Shown here piece after piece: positions 8,727-17,547 of a stretch of 64,000 bases of DNA; the stretch's first letter is position 1, and every line of letters starts with the position of its first letter. Source of the DNA: Antarcticimicrobium luteum (lineage in GTDB: Bacteria; Pseudomonadota; Alphaproteobacteria; Rhodobacterales; Rhodobacteraceae); NCBI RefSeq assembly GCF_004358185.1, contig NZ_SMUV01000067.1:1-64000 (forward strand). Reading direction: 5' to 3'. A program made the position numbers and the translations under genes. The notes beneath the pieces were generated by a model. That model saw nothing but the letters and a program-made list of their open reading frames with translations, searched no databases and had not been told where the DNA came from.

Positions 8727-8760
8727 TTGACAAGGCGGCGACATACCGCGTGGTATGTCG
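8727..8760 (+). promoter_or_regulatory. Promoter of the liv operon with overlapping TetR operator
   Basis: A consensus -35 TTGACA (8727-8732) is followed after 18 bases by TGGTAT as a weak -10. Over this lies a perfect inverted repeat, CGACATACC (8739-8747) and GGTATGTCG (8752-8760) around GCGT. Blocking of the -10 by a TetR dimer is the obvious reading. The rest of the 8568-8868 gap shows no other gene or structure. Confidence 0.72.
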
Positions 8761-8868
8761 ATAAGCTCAGGGTGCCGGATTCGTGAGAGGACGCGGATCC
8801 GCACTGTGGCACCGGGGAGGATGAGGCCGGTCCGCAGTGTGACGCCAAACGGGCGAGGGGAGGACAAT

Positions 8869-9744
8869 TTGGACGTTTTGCAACTGCTGGTCAGCGGGCT
8901 GGCGAATGGCTGTGTGTACGGTCTGATCGCGTTGGGCTTTGTGCTGATCTACAAGGCGACCGAGGCGGTGAATTTCGCCCAGGGCGACCTTATGATGCTC
9001 GGCGCCTTCGTGACGCTGGGGCTGACCAACGCCGAATACATGGATCTGCCATTCTGGATCGCCGCACCGCTGGCGATCGGGCTGATGGCGCTGATCGGCT
9101 ATCTGCTGGATCTGGTGATCCTGCGCCACCTGTTCGGCCAGAGCCAGACCGCGGTGGTAATCCTGACCATCGCCATGGGGTTCGTGCTGCGTTTTGTCGC
9201 CGGCGCGATCTGGGGGCATGAGCCGCAGACCCTGCAAAGCCCGCTGTCGCAGGGCGATTTCCAGGTTGCCGGCGTGGTGCTCGGGATGGCCGATCTGGCG
9301 GTGATCGTGGTCACGGTGCTGCTGACCATCTTCCTCTACCAGTTCTTCCAGCGCACCAAACTGGGGCTGGCGATGCAGGCCGCCTCGCAGAACCAGATGG
9401 CGGCCTATTACATGGGCATCCCGGTCAAGCGGGTTCAGGGCCTGATCTGGGGCCTGTCGGGCGCGGTCGCCGCCGTCGCCGGCATCCTGTTTGCCTCCAA
9501 GGGCGCCATCGACCCCAATGCCGGGCTGCTGGGGATCAAGGCCTTTGCGGCCGCGGTGATCGGAGGCTTCGGCAGCCTGCCGGGCGCCTTGGCGGGCGGG
9601 CTGATCGTGGGGGTGATCGAACCCTTTGCCTCGCGCTATCTCGCCGCCGGGTATTCGCAGGTCGCGCCCTATGCGCTGTTGCTGTTCGTTCTGGTGTTCC
9701 GCCCGCACGGCCTGTTCAGCCAGGTCCGCACGAAAAAGGTCTGA
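8869..9744 (+). CDS. livH: Branched-chain-type ABC transporter permease LivH
   Basis: A 291-residue inner-membrane permease of the LivH family: GLANGCVYGLIALGFVLIYK near the start, the EAVNFAQGD motif, and a C-terminal GGFGSLPGALAGG followed by FRPHGLF. TTG at 8869 is chosen as start because GGGGAGGA ends four bases before it and the family N-terminus (DVLQLLVSGLANG) begins there; an upstream ATG at 8755 would add an unrelated arginine-rich stretch. First gene of livHMGF-ligase-livJ. HAAT transporters of this kind carry amino acids but also aromatic and other carboxylates; the ligase in the operon favours an organic acid. Confidence 0.92.
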   Translation: MDVLQLLVSGLANGCVYGLIALGFVLIYKATEAVNFAQGDLMMLGAFVTLGLTNAEYMDLPFWIAAPLAIGLMALIGYLLDLVILRHLFGQSQTAVVILTIAMGFVLRFVAGAIWGHEPQTLQSPLSQGDFQVAGVVLGMADLAVIVVTVLLTIFLYQFFQRTKLGLAMQAASQNQMAAYYMGIPVKRVQGLIWGLSGAVAAVAGILFASKGAIDPNAGLLGIKAFAAAVIGGFGSLPGALAGGLIVGVIEPFASRYLAAGYSQVAPYALLLFVLVFRPHGLFSQVRTKKV

Positions 9745-9748
9745 CGCC

Positions 9749-10846
9749 ATGCGCATCCATTTCAAGACATCCTATGAGAACGACATTCGTCTGTTTCCCG
9801 ACTGGTGGAGTTTTCTCGTCTACGCCGTGCTGGTGGCCGGCGCCGTCATCCTGCCCTGGCTGCTGGACGATTTCTTTCTGGGCGAGGTCACCAATGTGCT
9901 GATCTGGGCGATCGCCGGCCTCGGGCTGATGCTGCTGACCGGGCAGACCGGACAGGCGAGCCTTGGGCACGCGGCCTTTCTCGCCATCGGCTGCTATTCC
10001 TGCATCATCCTGATGGAAAACGGGCTGCCGTTCCTGCTGGCCTTCCCGCTGGCCGGCGTGATCACCGGGGTGTTCGGGACGCTGTTCGCGATCCCGGCGG
10101 TGCGGCTGCATGGCATTTACCTTGCCATCGCCACCATCGCGCTGTCGGTGCTGGCCGATGACATCATCGTTCTGCTGGAGCCCTGGACCGACGGCGTCAG
10201 CGGCAAGTTCGCGCCGATGATCACCATTTTCGGGCTGGAGATCGAGCGATGGACCACGCCGGACCGGTTCTACTGGTTGGTCCTCGCGGTGACGATCCTG
10301 TGCACGCTGGCCTATCGCAACCTGCTGCGTGCGCCGCTGGGCCGGGCCTTTGCCGCGGTGCGCGATAGCGAGGTGTCGGCCACCGCGATGGGGGTGCACA
10401 TCGCCTTTACCAAGGCGGCGGCGTTCGGCCTGTCCTGCGCGATCACCGGGCTGGCGGGGGCGCTGATGGGATTTTACGCGGGCGCCTTCAATAACGAGAC
10501 CTTTTCCATCGTGATCTCGATCAGCCTTTTGATGATGATCGTGATCGGCGGGCTGGGCTCGATCCACGGGGCATTCTTCGGTGCCATCGTCATCGCCTTT
10601 CTGCCGCAGGCGCTGTCCATGGCCACCGACACCATCGGCGGCATGATCGGCGGTGGCAACGTGGCGATCCCGGGGCTGGAGACCGGCGTGTTCGGCGCCA
10701 TCCTGATCCTGTTCATCCTGTTCGAGCCGATGGGCATCTACGGCCGCTGGCTGAAGATCCGCACCTGGTTCGAGCTGTTCCCCTTTGCCCGCAAGGACAT
10801 GTTCAAGCGGCAGAAAAGCTACCTCAAGACGGAGCGTCTGAGATGA
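9749..10846 (+). CDS. livM: Branched-chain-type ABC transporter permease LivM
   Basis: A 365-residue polytopic permease of the LivM family with GLGLMLLTGQTGQASLGHAAF (LivM signature, quoted in part) and a C-terminal GGLGSIHGAFFGA loop that contacts the ATPases. The ATG at 9749, four bases after livH, starts the conserved protein (MRIHFKTSYENDIRLFPD); an upstream in-frame ATG lies inside livH. It pairs with LivH to form the channel. The 3' end overlaps livG by four bases. Confidence 0.92.
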   Translation: MRIHFKTSYENDIRLFPDWWSFLVYAVLVAGAVILPWLLDDFFLGEVTNVLIWAIAGLGLMLLTGQTGQASLGHAAFLAIGCYSCIILMENGLPFLLAFPLAGVITGVFGTLFAIPAVRLHGIYLAIATIALSVLADDIIVLLEPWTDGVSGKFAPMITIFGLEIERWTTPDRFYWLVLAVTILCTLAYRNLLRAPLGRAFAAVRDSEVSATAMGVHIAFTKAAAFGLSCAITGLAGALMGFYAGAFNNETFSIVISISLLMMIVIGGLGSIHGAFFGAIVIAFLPQALSMATDTIGGMIGGGNVAIPGLETGVFGAILILFILFEPMGIYGRWLKIRTWFELFPFARKDMFKRQKSYLKTERLR

Positions 10847-11610
10847 GCCTTTTGGAGATCAACAACGCCACGCTGAAATTCGGCGGCGTGGTCGCCGTCA
10901 ACGACCTGAGCTTTTCGGTCGAAGAGGGCGAGGTCTATGCCATCGTCGGCCCCAACGGGGCGGGCAAATCCACCGTGTTCAACCTGATTTCGCGGTTCTA
11001 CGAACCCTTTTCGGGCCAGATTGCGTTTGACGGACAGAACCTGCTGGATCGCCGCGCCGACGCGGTGGCCGATCTGGGCATCGCCCGGACGTTCCAGAAC
11101 ATCGAGCTTTTCGATCATGCCACGGTGTTGCAGAACCTGCTGGTGGGTCGCCACCGGCACCGCCGCACCAACATGATCGAAGAGATGCTGTTCACCCCCC
11201 GCGTCCGGCGCGAGGAGCACAAGCACCGCGAAGCGGTCGAGCGGGTGATCGATTTCCTCGACCTGCAGCCCTACCGTAACAAGATGATCGCGGGTCTGCC
11301 CTATGGCGTACGCAAGGTGGTGGAACTGGGCCGGGCGCTGTCTTCGGACCCGCGGCTGTTGCTGCTGGACGAGCCGGCCTCGGGCCTCTCGGTCGAGGAG
11401 ACGCAGGACATGCGCTGGTGGATCGATGATATCCGCAAGCAGATGGGGATCACCGTCCTGATGGTGGAACATGACATGGGGCTGGTCTCGGGCGTGTCCG
11501 ACCGGGTGCTGGCGCTGGCCGACGGGGCCAAGCTGGCCGAGGGCGCCCCGGCCGAGGTGCAGTCGGACCCGGCGGTGATCGCGGCCTATCTGGGCACGGG
11601 GGCGGTGTGA
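10843..11610 (+). CDS. livG: Branched-chain-type ABC transporter ATPase LivG
   Basis: 255-residue ATPase with Walker A GPNGAGKST, the LivG-typical IARTFQNIELF segment, and Walker B LLLLDEPASGLS. The normal ABC signature LSGGQ is replaced by a divergent GLPYGVRKVVELGRAL stretch, which is common in LivG because the partner LivF carries the canonical one. Overlaps livM (ATGA) and shares its stop with the livF start (TGATG), so the four transporter genes are translationally coupled. Confidence 0.93.
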   Translation: MSLLEINNATLKFGGVVAVNDLSFSVEEGEVYAIVGPNGAGKSTVFNLISRFYEPFSGQIAFDGQNLLDRRADAVADLGIARTFQNIELFDHATVLQNLLVGRHRHRRTNMIEEMLFTPRVRREEHKHREAVERVIDFLDLQPYRNKMIAGLPYGVRKVVELGRALSSDPRLLLLDEPASGLSVEETQDMRWWIDDIRKQMGITVLMVEHDMGLVSGVSDRVLALADGAKLAEGAPAEVQSDPAVIAAYLGTGAV

Positions 11611-12383
11611 TGGGGCAGACCGTTCTGGAAATCAAGAACCTGGAAAGTTTCTATGGCCCGATCATGGCGATCCGGGGCGTCAGCCTGAAGGTGGAACAGG
11701 GGCAGGTCGTGACCGTACTGGGCGCCAATGGTGCCGGCAAATCCACCCTGCTCAAGACCATCTCGGGGATCATGGAGCCGGAAAAGGGCAAGATCGTCTT
11801 TGACGGCGAAGAGATCCAGGGGCTGGAGCCGCACCAGATCGTCAATCGCGGCATCGTCCATGTGCCCGAGGGGCGCGAGGTGTTTCCGCTGCTGACGGTG
11901 GACGAGAACCTCAGCCTCGGCGCCTACACCCGGAACGATCGCGCCGAGATCGAGCGCGACCGCCAGATGGTGTTCGATTATTTCCCGATCCTGGCCGAGC
12001 GGCGCAATCAGGAGGCCGGGACGCTGTCGGGCGGACAGCAGCAGATGCTGGCGATCGGGCGCGGCCTGATGCTGCGGCCCCGGATCATGCTGTTGGACGA
12101 ACCCTCGCTCGGCCTCTCGCCGCTGCTGGTGCAGGAGATCTTCGGTATCCTGCGGCGGCTCAACCGCGACGAGGGGGTGACCATGATGCTGGTCGAGCAG
12201 AACGCGCGCGTGGCGCTGGATCTGGCCGATGTGGGCTATGTGATGGAGATCGGCCGGATCGTGATGGATGGCACTGCAGACCGGCTGATGGAGAGCGAGG
12301 ACATCAAGGCGTTCTACCTGGGCCATCAGGAACAGGGCCAGCGCGGTGAGCGCCGCTGGAAACGCAAGAAGACCTGGAGGTAA
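11610..12383 (+). CDS. livF: Branched-chain-type ABC transporter ATPase LivF
   Basis: 257-residue ATPase: Walker A GANGAGKST, signature LSGGQQQMLAIGRGL, Walker B IMLLDEPSLGLS and the LivF feature VPEGREVFPLLTVDENL. The ATG at 11610 overlaps the livG stop; a GTG three bases earlier is possible. The C-terminus has a basic tail (GERRWKRKKTWR) somewhat longer than usual. The next gene starts five bases on, with GGAGG inside the livF end. Confidence 0.93.
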   Translation: MGQTVLEIKNLESFYGPIMAIRGVSLKVEQGQVVTVLGANGAGKSTLLKTISGIMEPEKGKIVFDGEEIQGLEPHQIVNRGIVHVPEGREVFPLLTVDENLSLGAYTRNDRAEIERDRQMVFDYFPILAERRNQEAGTLSGGQQQMLAIGRGLMLRPRIMLLDEPSLGLSPLLVQEIFGILRRLNRDEGVTMMLVEQNARVALDLADVGYVMEIGRIVMDGTADRLMESEDIKAFYLGHQEQGQRGERRWKRKKTWR

Positions 12384-12387
12384 GGCG

Positions 12388-14268
12388 ATGAACATTCAAT
12401 CGACCGACCAGATCGAGGTCAACGGCGTGCGGGTCAACGCGGTGCCGGGCACACGTCCGGCGCTGGTGGATGATTGCGACACGGTGGTCAAGCTGTTCGC
12501 CCGGCGCTGCGCCGAGATGGGCGACCGGACCGCGCACCGCGAAAAGGATCTGGGCATCTGGCAGTCCTACAGCTGGCGCGATTACTGGGACCACGCCAAA
12601 TGGCTGGGGCTGGGCCTGCGCGCGCTTGGGTTGCAGCGCGGCGAGGTGGTCTCGATCCTGTCCGAGGACCGCAAGGAATGGCTCTATGCCGATATGGGCA
12701 TCCAATGCGTCGGCGGCATCGCCTCGGGGGTCTATACCACCGACTCGGCCAGTCAGCTGGCATATATCCTGAACGATTCGGACAGCCGGTTCCTGTTCGT
12801 CGAGGACGACGAGCAGCTCGACAAGTTTCTCGAGATCGAGGATCAGGCGCCGCAGGTGCTCAAGGTCATCATCCTGGAGAAAGAGGGGCTGCACGACCTG
12901 CGCCACGACAAATGCGTGTTTCTCGAAGATCTTTACGAGACCGGCCGCGCCTTCGAGGCCGAGAACCGCGGAGTCTTCGAGGCGGAGATCGAAAAATCCC
13001 GACCCGGCGACACCGGCCTGCTGATCTATACCTCGGGCACCACCGGCGCACCCAAGGGCGCGATGCTGAGCCAGGAGAATATCGTCGGCGCCATGGTCTC
13101 GGGCTCTCATGCGCTGCCCGCGCTGGCCAGCGATCAGCAGCTTTGTTTCCTGCCGCTCTGCCATATTCTGGAGCGCGACGTGTCGGTCTATTTTCCGCTG
13201 GCCGCGCGCGCCACGGTGAATTTCGCCGAAAGCCCGGAGACGGTGTTCGACAACCTGCAGGAGGTCTCGCCGGATCATTTCACCGCTGTGCCGCGGGTGT
13301 GGGAAAAGATCTATTCGCGGGTGCTGGTGCTGGCGCAGGAGGCAACGCCGGCGGGACGTCTGGCGTTCCACATGGCGCAAAGGGCCGGCGCAAGGCGGGC
13401 CGGTTACCTGCTGGCCGGCAAGCGTCCGCCGCTGGCGGTCTCGGCGTATTACGCGATCTGGGATTTCCTGGTGCTGCGCAACCTGCGGCGGATGCTGGGG
13501 ATGGACAAGATGCGGCGCGGCGCCACCGGCGCGGCGCCGATCTCGCCGGAGTTGATCAAGTGGTACTGGTCGATCGGGGTAAGGCTGATCGAGGGCTACG
13601 GCATGACCGAGAACGCCGGGCTGGCCACCGTCAACCTGCCCGACGACAACAAGCTGGGCACCGTCGGCAAGCCGGTGCCGGGGTTCAAGGTACGCATCGC
13701 CGAGGACGGCGAGATCCAGACCTATGGCCTGAACAATTTCCAGGGCTACTGGCGCAACAACGAAAAAACCGCCGAGACCTTTACCGAGGACGGCTGGCTT
13801 CGCACCGGCGATGTGGGGCGGCTGGACGAGGACGGCTTTCTCACCATCACCGGGCGGCTCAAGGACATCATCATCACCGCGGGGGGCAAGAACATCACCC
13901 CGGCCGAGATCGAGAGCCGGCTGAAGTTCAGCCATTATATCGCCGATGCAGTGGTGATCGGCGACCGGCGCAAATACCTCAGCTGCCTGATCATGATCGA
14001 CCAGGAAAATGTCGAGAAGTTTGCGCAGGACCAGAAAATACCGTTCAGTGATTTTGCATCGCTCTGCGCCGCGCAGGAGGTGATCGAGCTGATCGGCCGC
14101 GAGGTCGAGCAGGTCAACAAGGAGTTCGCGCGGGTGGAGCAGATCAAGGATTTCCGCCTGATCAACGTGCTCTTGACGGCGGAGGACGAGGAACTGACCG
14201 CAACCATGAAGCTCAAGCGCAGCTTTGTGGAAAAGAAGCACAAGGCGCTGATCGACGACATGTACTGA
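12388..14268 (+). CDS. AMP-forming acyl-CoA ligase (long-chain fatty-acid ligase-like)
   Basis: A 626-residue member of the adenylate-forming family. Motif A3 (YTSGTTGAPKGAM, about residues 210-222), A5 (GYGMTEN), A8 hinge (DGWLRTGDVGRLDEDG) and the catalytic-lysine region near the C-terminus (TATMKLKR) are visible. Size and the ARVEQIKDF and lid features resemble FadD15/FAA-type long-chain ligases more than benzoate ligases. Placed between livF and the binding-protein gene, it probably converts the imported acid to its CoA ester, trapping it inside the cell. The same arrangement (liv genes, AMP ligase, periplasmic binding protein, TetR) recurs in proteobacteria; the substrate is not evident from sequence. 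Confidence 0.88.
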   Translation: MNIQSTDQIEVNGVRVNAVPGTRPALVDDCDTVVKLFARRCAEMGDRTAHREKDLGIWQSYSWRDYWDHAKWLGLGLRALGLQRGEVVSILSEDRKEWLYADMGIQCVGGIASGVYTTDSASQLAYILNDSDSRFLFVEDDEQLDKFLEIEDQAPQVLKVIILEKEGLHDLRHDKCVFLEDLYETGRAFEAENRGVFEAEIEKSRPGDTGLLIYTSGTTGAPKGAMLSQENIVGAMVSGSHALPALASDQQLCFLPLCHILERDVSVYFPLAARATVNFAESPETVFDNLQEVSPDHFTAVPRVWEKIYSRVLVLAQEATPAGRLAFHMAQRAGARRAGYLLAGKRPPLAVSAYYAIWDFLVLRNLRRMLGMDKMRRGATGAAPISPELIKWYWSIGVRLIEGYGMTENAGLATVNLPDDNKLGTVGKPVPGFKVRIAEDGEIQTYGLNNFQGYWRNNEKTAETFTEDGWLRTGDVGRLDEDGFLTITGRLKDIIITAGGKNITPAEIESRLKFSHYIADAVVIGDRRKYLSCLIMIDQENVEKFAQDQKIPFSDFASLCAAQEVIELIGREVEQVNKEFARVEQIKDFRLINVLLTAEDEELTATMKLKRSFVEKKHKALIDDMY

Positions 14269-14308
14269 ACAAGACGCGAAACGTACGTTTTTCTTAGGGA
14301 GGAAGACC

Positions 14309-15469
14309 ATGAAGAAACTGACAACGGTCCTGGCCGCCGCGGCATTGGCCGCCGGTCTCGCCGGCAGCGCCGGCGCCGAGACCCAGGGTGTGAGCGATGA
14401 CGAGGTGGTGTTCGGCTCGGTCAACGACCTCAGCGGCATCTTTGCCGCGGTGGGCGTGCCGGCGGTGAACGGCGCCAACCTGCGCTTTGACGAGGTGAAC
14501 GCCGCGGGCGGTGTGCATGGCCGCAAGATCCGTTTTGTGGTCGAGGACAACGGCTATCAGATCCCGCGGGCGATGCAGGGCTATAACAAGCTGCTGAATC
14601 GCGACAAGGTGTTCGGAATGCTGCTGTCGCTGGGCACGCCGATGAACCTGGCGGGCTTCAAGCTGCTCGATCCCAAGGGCATTCCCAATGTCGGCCCGCT
14701 GTCGGCGGCGCGCGACATGCTGCAGGATCCGATGCACAACAAGTTCACCGGCTTTTCCAGCTACTGGGATCAGATCCAGGAGGGGGTGAAATACCTTGCC
14801 GCCGAGAAGGGGGCCAAGACCATCTGCTCGATGTACCTGCCCACCGATTTCGGCAAGGAGATCGGCGACAGCACCAAGGATGTCTCGGCCTCGCTGGGGC
14901 TGACCTTCGCGGGCGAGACCACGCACAAGCCCGACGAGCTTGATTTCGTCGGATCGCTGACCAAGCTGAAGGCGGCAGAGTGCGACGTGATCACCCTGGC
15001 GCTGGGCGTGCGGCAGGCGATCACCGTGGTCGGGACCGCCAAGAAACTGGGTTGGAACGACGTGATGTTCCTGAACACCTCGGCCGGGTTCCTTGCGGTT
15101 GTGGCCGCTGTGCCGGGCGGCGTGACCGAGGGGCTCTATGCCGCAGCCGGCTGGGTCGACCTGAAATCGCGCGCCGATGATCCGTCGGTCGCCAAGTTCA
15201 TGGCCGACTACAAGGCCAGGTTCGACCAGGATGCCGGCGGCTTCTCGATGCTGGGTTATTCGGCGGCCGATACGGTGATCCGCGCGCTTGAGGCGGCGGG
15301 GCCGGACCTGACACAGGAGAGCTTCATCAAGGGGATGGAGACGCTGGATTACTATGACGCGCTGGCGGATGCGAAAATCACCTATGGCGCCGAGGATCAT
15401 CAGGGCGCCGACGAGGTGGTGATTTCTGTGGTCGAGGGCGGTCAGTGGAAGGTGCTGAGCCGTCAGTGA
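14309..15469 (+). CDS. livJ: Periplasmic substrate-binding protein of the liv-type transporter
   Basis: 386 residues, signal peptide to about residue 24 (LAGSAGA-ET), then a type I periplasmic binding fold of the LivJ/HAAT class (VNDLSGIFAAVGVPAVNGANL, then NAAGGVHGRKI). A GGGAGGA ribosome site lies eight bases before the ATG. It delivers the ligand to LivHMGF. Sequence resembles binding proteins of aromatic or fatty-acid-type ligands encoded with AMP ligases more than amino-acid ones, but ligand cannot be deduced. A terminator follows, closing the operon. Confidence 0.88.
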   Translation: MKKLTTVLAAAALAAGLAGSAGAETQGVSDDEVVFGSVNDLSGIFAAVGVPAVNGANLRFDEVNAAGGVHGRKIRFVVEDNGYQIPRAMQGYNKLLNRDKVFGMLLSLGTPMNLAGFKLLDPKGIPNVGPLSAARDMLQDPMHNKFTGFSSYWDQIQEGVKYLAAEKGAKTICSMYLPTDFGKEIGDSTKDVSASLGLTFAGETTHKPDELDFVGSLTKLKAAECDVITLALGVRQAITVVGTAKKLGWNDVMFLNTSAGFLAVVAAVPGGVTEGLYAAAGWVDLKSRADDPSVAKFMADYKARFDQDAGGFSMLGYSAADTVIRALEAAGPDLTQESFIKGMETLDYYDALADAKITYGAEDHQGADEVVISVVEGGQWKVLSRQ

Positions 15470-15498
15470 CGCGGGTGTCGTTTCACCTGGAAATCAGA

Positions 15499-15528
15499 AC
15501 CGGCGCGGGGTCCGCGCCGGTTTTCTCG
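15499..15528 (+). terminator. Rho-independent terminator after livJ
   Basis: Ten-base stem ACCGGCGCGG (15499-15508) with CCGCGCCGGT (15512-15521), three-base loop, followed by TTTTCTCGTT. Ends the liv operon. Confidence 0.85.
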
Positions 15529-15752
15529 TTCTTGCCGCGCATCTTGTCCACCGCAACAGGACAGGCGGTATTGCTTTGCGGAACAGGGCGCTGGGCAAGT
15601 GAAGGGTGACGGGTGCTCAAACAAATTCTAATAGGCGTTACCGAAAACATGACTTGCAAGCGATTTTCGTTACACTAGACAGAGCGCAAGGCGCATTACC
15701 CTTTCGGGTAATAATATTTCGCTTGTGGAGGCAGGCGCAGAAGGAAAGAATA

Positions 15753-15795
15753 GGCAATATATTGCATTGCTGAGAAAGTAAGGCATTATATTGCC
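15753..15795 (+). promoter_or_regulatory. Two similar AT-rich palindromes upstream of dctP
   Basis: GCAATATATTGC (15754-15765) is a perfect 12-base palindrome. GGCATTATATTGCC (15782-15795) is a near palindrome of the same consensus, GGCAwTATATTGCC, 29 bases further on. They lie in the 350-base gap between livJ and dctP, about 30 bases before the dctP ribosome site (GGGAGGA). They look like a tandem operator; the bound regulator is unknown. Apart from these and the livJ terminator, I see nothing in this gap. Confidence 0.5.
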
Positions 15796-15821
15796 AGTAT
15801 CTGGTCAAAGGGAGGAATCAC

Positions 15822-16880
15822 ATGACCAAACGGAGAAGTGTTCTGGGCCTGGTGGGCGGCGCTGCCGTCGCTGCGCTGGCGTCCGGGCTGATGGCGACCT
15901 CGGCGATGGCGCAAGAGGTTACGCTGAAGCTGCACCAGTTCCTGCCGGCGCAAGCCAACGTGCCGAAGCTGGTTCTCGATGTCTGGGCTGACAATGTGGA
16001 AAAGGATTCCGGCGGCCGGATCAAGGTTGACCGCTATCCCTCGATGCAGCTCGGCGGCAAGCCGCCCGAACTGCTGGACCAGGCGATCGACGGTGTGGCC
16101 GATGTGGTCTGGACCGTCGTGGGCTATACCCCCGGCCGGTTCCCCGGCACCGAGGTGTTCGAGCTGCCCTTCATGATGACCAACGCGCGCGCGGTCTCGC
16201 GGGCCTATTGGGAAATGTTCGAAGCGCACTGGAAAGACACCGATTTCCAGAACGTGCACATCCTCGGCACCTGGGTTCACGGCCCCGGCCTGATCCACTC
16301 GGCCGATCCGGTCGAGACCCCCGACGATCTGCAGGGCATGAAAATCCGCGGTGGCTCGCGTTCGGTCAACGCGCTGCTGACCGAGCTGGGCGCCACCCCG
16401 GTCGGTATGCCGGTTCCGGCGATCCCCGAGGGTCTGTCCAAGGGTGTGATCGACGGCACCACGATTCCGTGGGAAGTGACCTCGGCGCTGAAGGTGCCGG
16501 AGCTGGTGGAGAACCACACCGAGTTCACCGGCGGCGCGCTGTACACGCTGACCTTCGTTCTGGCCATGAACAAGGAAAAGTATGACAGCCTGCCCGACGA
16601 CCTGAAAAAGGTGGTCGACGACAATTCGGGGATGGAGTTCTCGGTCTTTGCCGGTGGCACCCAGGCCGATTCGGATGGCCCTGCGCGTCAGATCGCCGAG
16701 GACATGGGCAACAACATCATCACCCTGGACGAAGAGCAGACCGCTGTCTGGCGCAAAGCCTCGCAGCCGATCTACGATGCCTGGCTCAAGGACATGAGCG
16801 ACAAGGGCATCGACGGCCAGGCGCTGCTTGATGAGGCACAGACCCTGATCGCCAAATACACCCCGATGTACGCCAAGTAA
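15822..16880 (+). CDS. dctP: TRAP transporter periplasmic solute-binding protein DctP
   Basis: 352 residues with a signal peptide to about residue 30 (ATSAMA-QE) and the DctP fold. The conserved arginine that clamps the ligand carboxylate lies in MKIRGGSRSVNALL, and the VGMPVPAIPEGLSKGVIDG segment is typical of the family. TRAP systems import organic acids using the sodium gradient. Its place beside the benzoate pathway genes makes an aromatic acid a candidate ligand, but DctP ligands cannot be read from sequence. Followed by an intercistronic terminator, then dctQ and dctM. Confidence 0.92.
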   Translation: MTKRRSVLGLVGGAAVAALASGLMATSAMAQEVTLKLHQFLPAQANVPKLVLDVWADNVEKDSGGRIKVDRYPSMQLGGKPPELLDQAIDGVADVVWTVVGYTPGRFPGTEVFELPFMMTNARAVSRAYWEMFEAHWKDTDFQNVHILGTWVHGPGLIHSADPVETPDDLQGMKIRGGSRSVNALLTELGATPVGMPVPAIPEGLSKGVIDGTTIPWEVTSALKVPELVENHTEFTGGALYTLTFVLAMNKEKYDSLPDDLKKVVDDNSGMEFSVFAGGTQADSDGPARQIAEDMGNNIITLDEEQTAVWRKASQPIYDAWLKDMSDKGIDGQALLDEAQTLIAKYTPMYAK

Positions 16881-16898
16881 TCGCGTGTATTCCTAAGT

Positions 16899-16934
16899 AG
16901 CCGCGGCGGCCCTGTCGCCGCGGCTCATTTTTTC
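16899..16934 (+). terminator. Intercistronic terminator between dctP and dctQ
   Basis: Ten-base stem AGCCGCGGCG (16899-16908) with CGCCGCGGCT (16916-16925), then CATTTTTTC. Partial termination here would leave the binding protein in excess over the membrane subunits. Confidence 0.8.
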
Positions 16935-16962
16935 AAGACTGGCAAGAGCCGAAAGGGTAAGC

Positions 16963-17547
16963 ATGCACGCGTTGTTCACCGGTCTGGCCCGGTTCATGGC
17001 GGTGTTGGGGGGGCTGGTTCTTACAGCGCTGATCCTTCTCACCTGCGTCTCAATCCTGGGACGAAGCCTGAACGGAATTCTCCACAGTGATTTCGTCATG
17101 GGGATCGCCCCGGACCTGGCGCATTGGCTGATCGACATCGGAATCGGTCCGGTCAATGGCGATTTCGAGCTGGTCGAGGCCGGCGTGGCCTTTGCGATCT
17201 TTGCCTTTCTGCCGCTGTGCCAGATCACCGCCGGACATGCCTCGGTCGACATCGTGGCCAATGCGTTGCCGCGCGGCGCCAACCGGTTCCTGCGGATGGT
17301 GACCGAGGTGGTCTTTGCCCTGGTCCTGATCCTGATCGCATGGAAGCTGGCCGACGGGATGCTGTCCAAGAAGGGCTATGGCGAGACCTCGTTTCTGCTG
17401 GAATTCCCGGTCTGGTGGGCCTATGCGGCCAGCCTGTTCGGGGCGGTGGTCGCGGCCATCGTGGGAACCTATATGGCTGTCGTTCGGGTGACCGAATTCC
17501 TGACCGGCCGCATTCTCGTCTGGGACGGGGTGGAGACTGATCAATGA
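16963..17547 (+). CDS. dctQ: TRAP transporter small permease DctQ
   Basis: 194 residues, four predicted membrane helices, family features SILGRSLNGIL in the first helix and the central LPLCQITAGHASVDIV. DctQ packs against DctM to form the membrane part of the TRAP importer. Longer than many DctQ proteins because of an insertion of about 25 residues around HSDFVMGIAPDLAHWLID. Its stop overlaps the dctM start (ATGA). Confidence 0.9.
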   Translation: MHALFTGLARFMAVLGGLVLTALILLTCVSILGRSLNGILHSDFVMGIAPDLAHWLIDIGIGPVNGDFELVEAGVAFAIFAFLPLCQITAGHASVDIVANALPRGANRFLRMVTEVVFALVLILIAWKLADGMLSKKGYGETSFLLEFPVWWAYAASLFGAVVAAIVGTYMAVVRVTEFLTGRILVWDGVETDQ

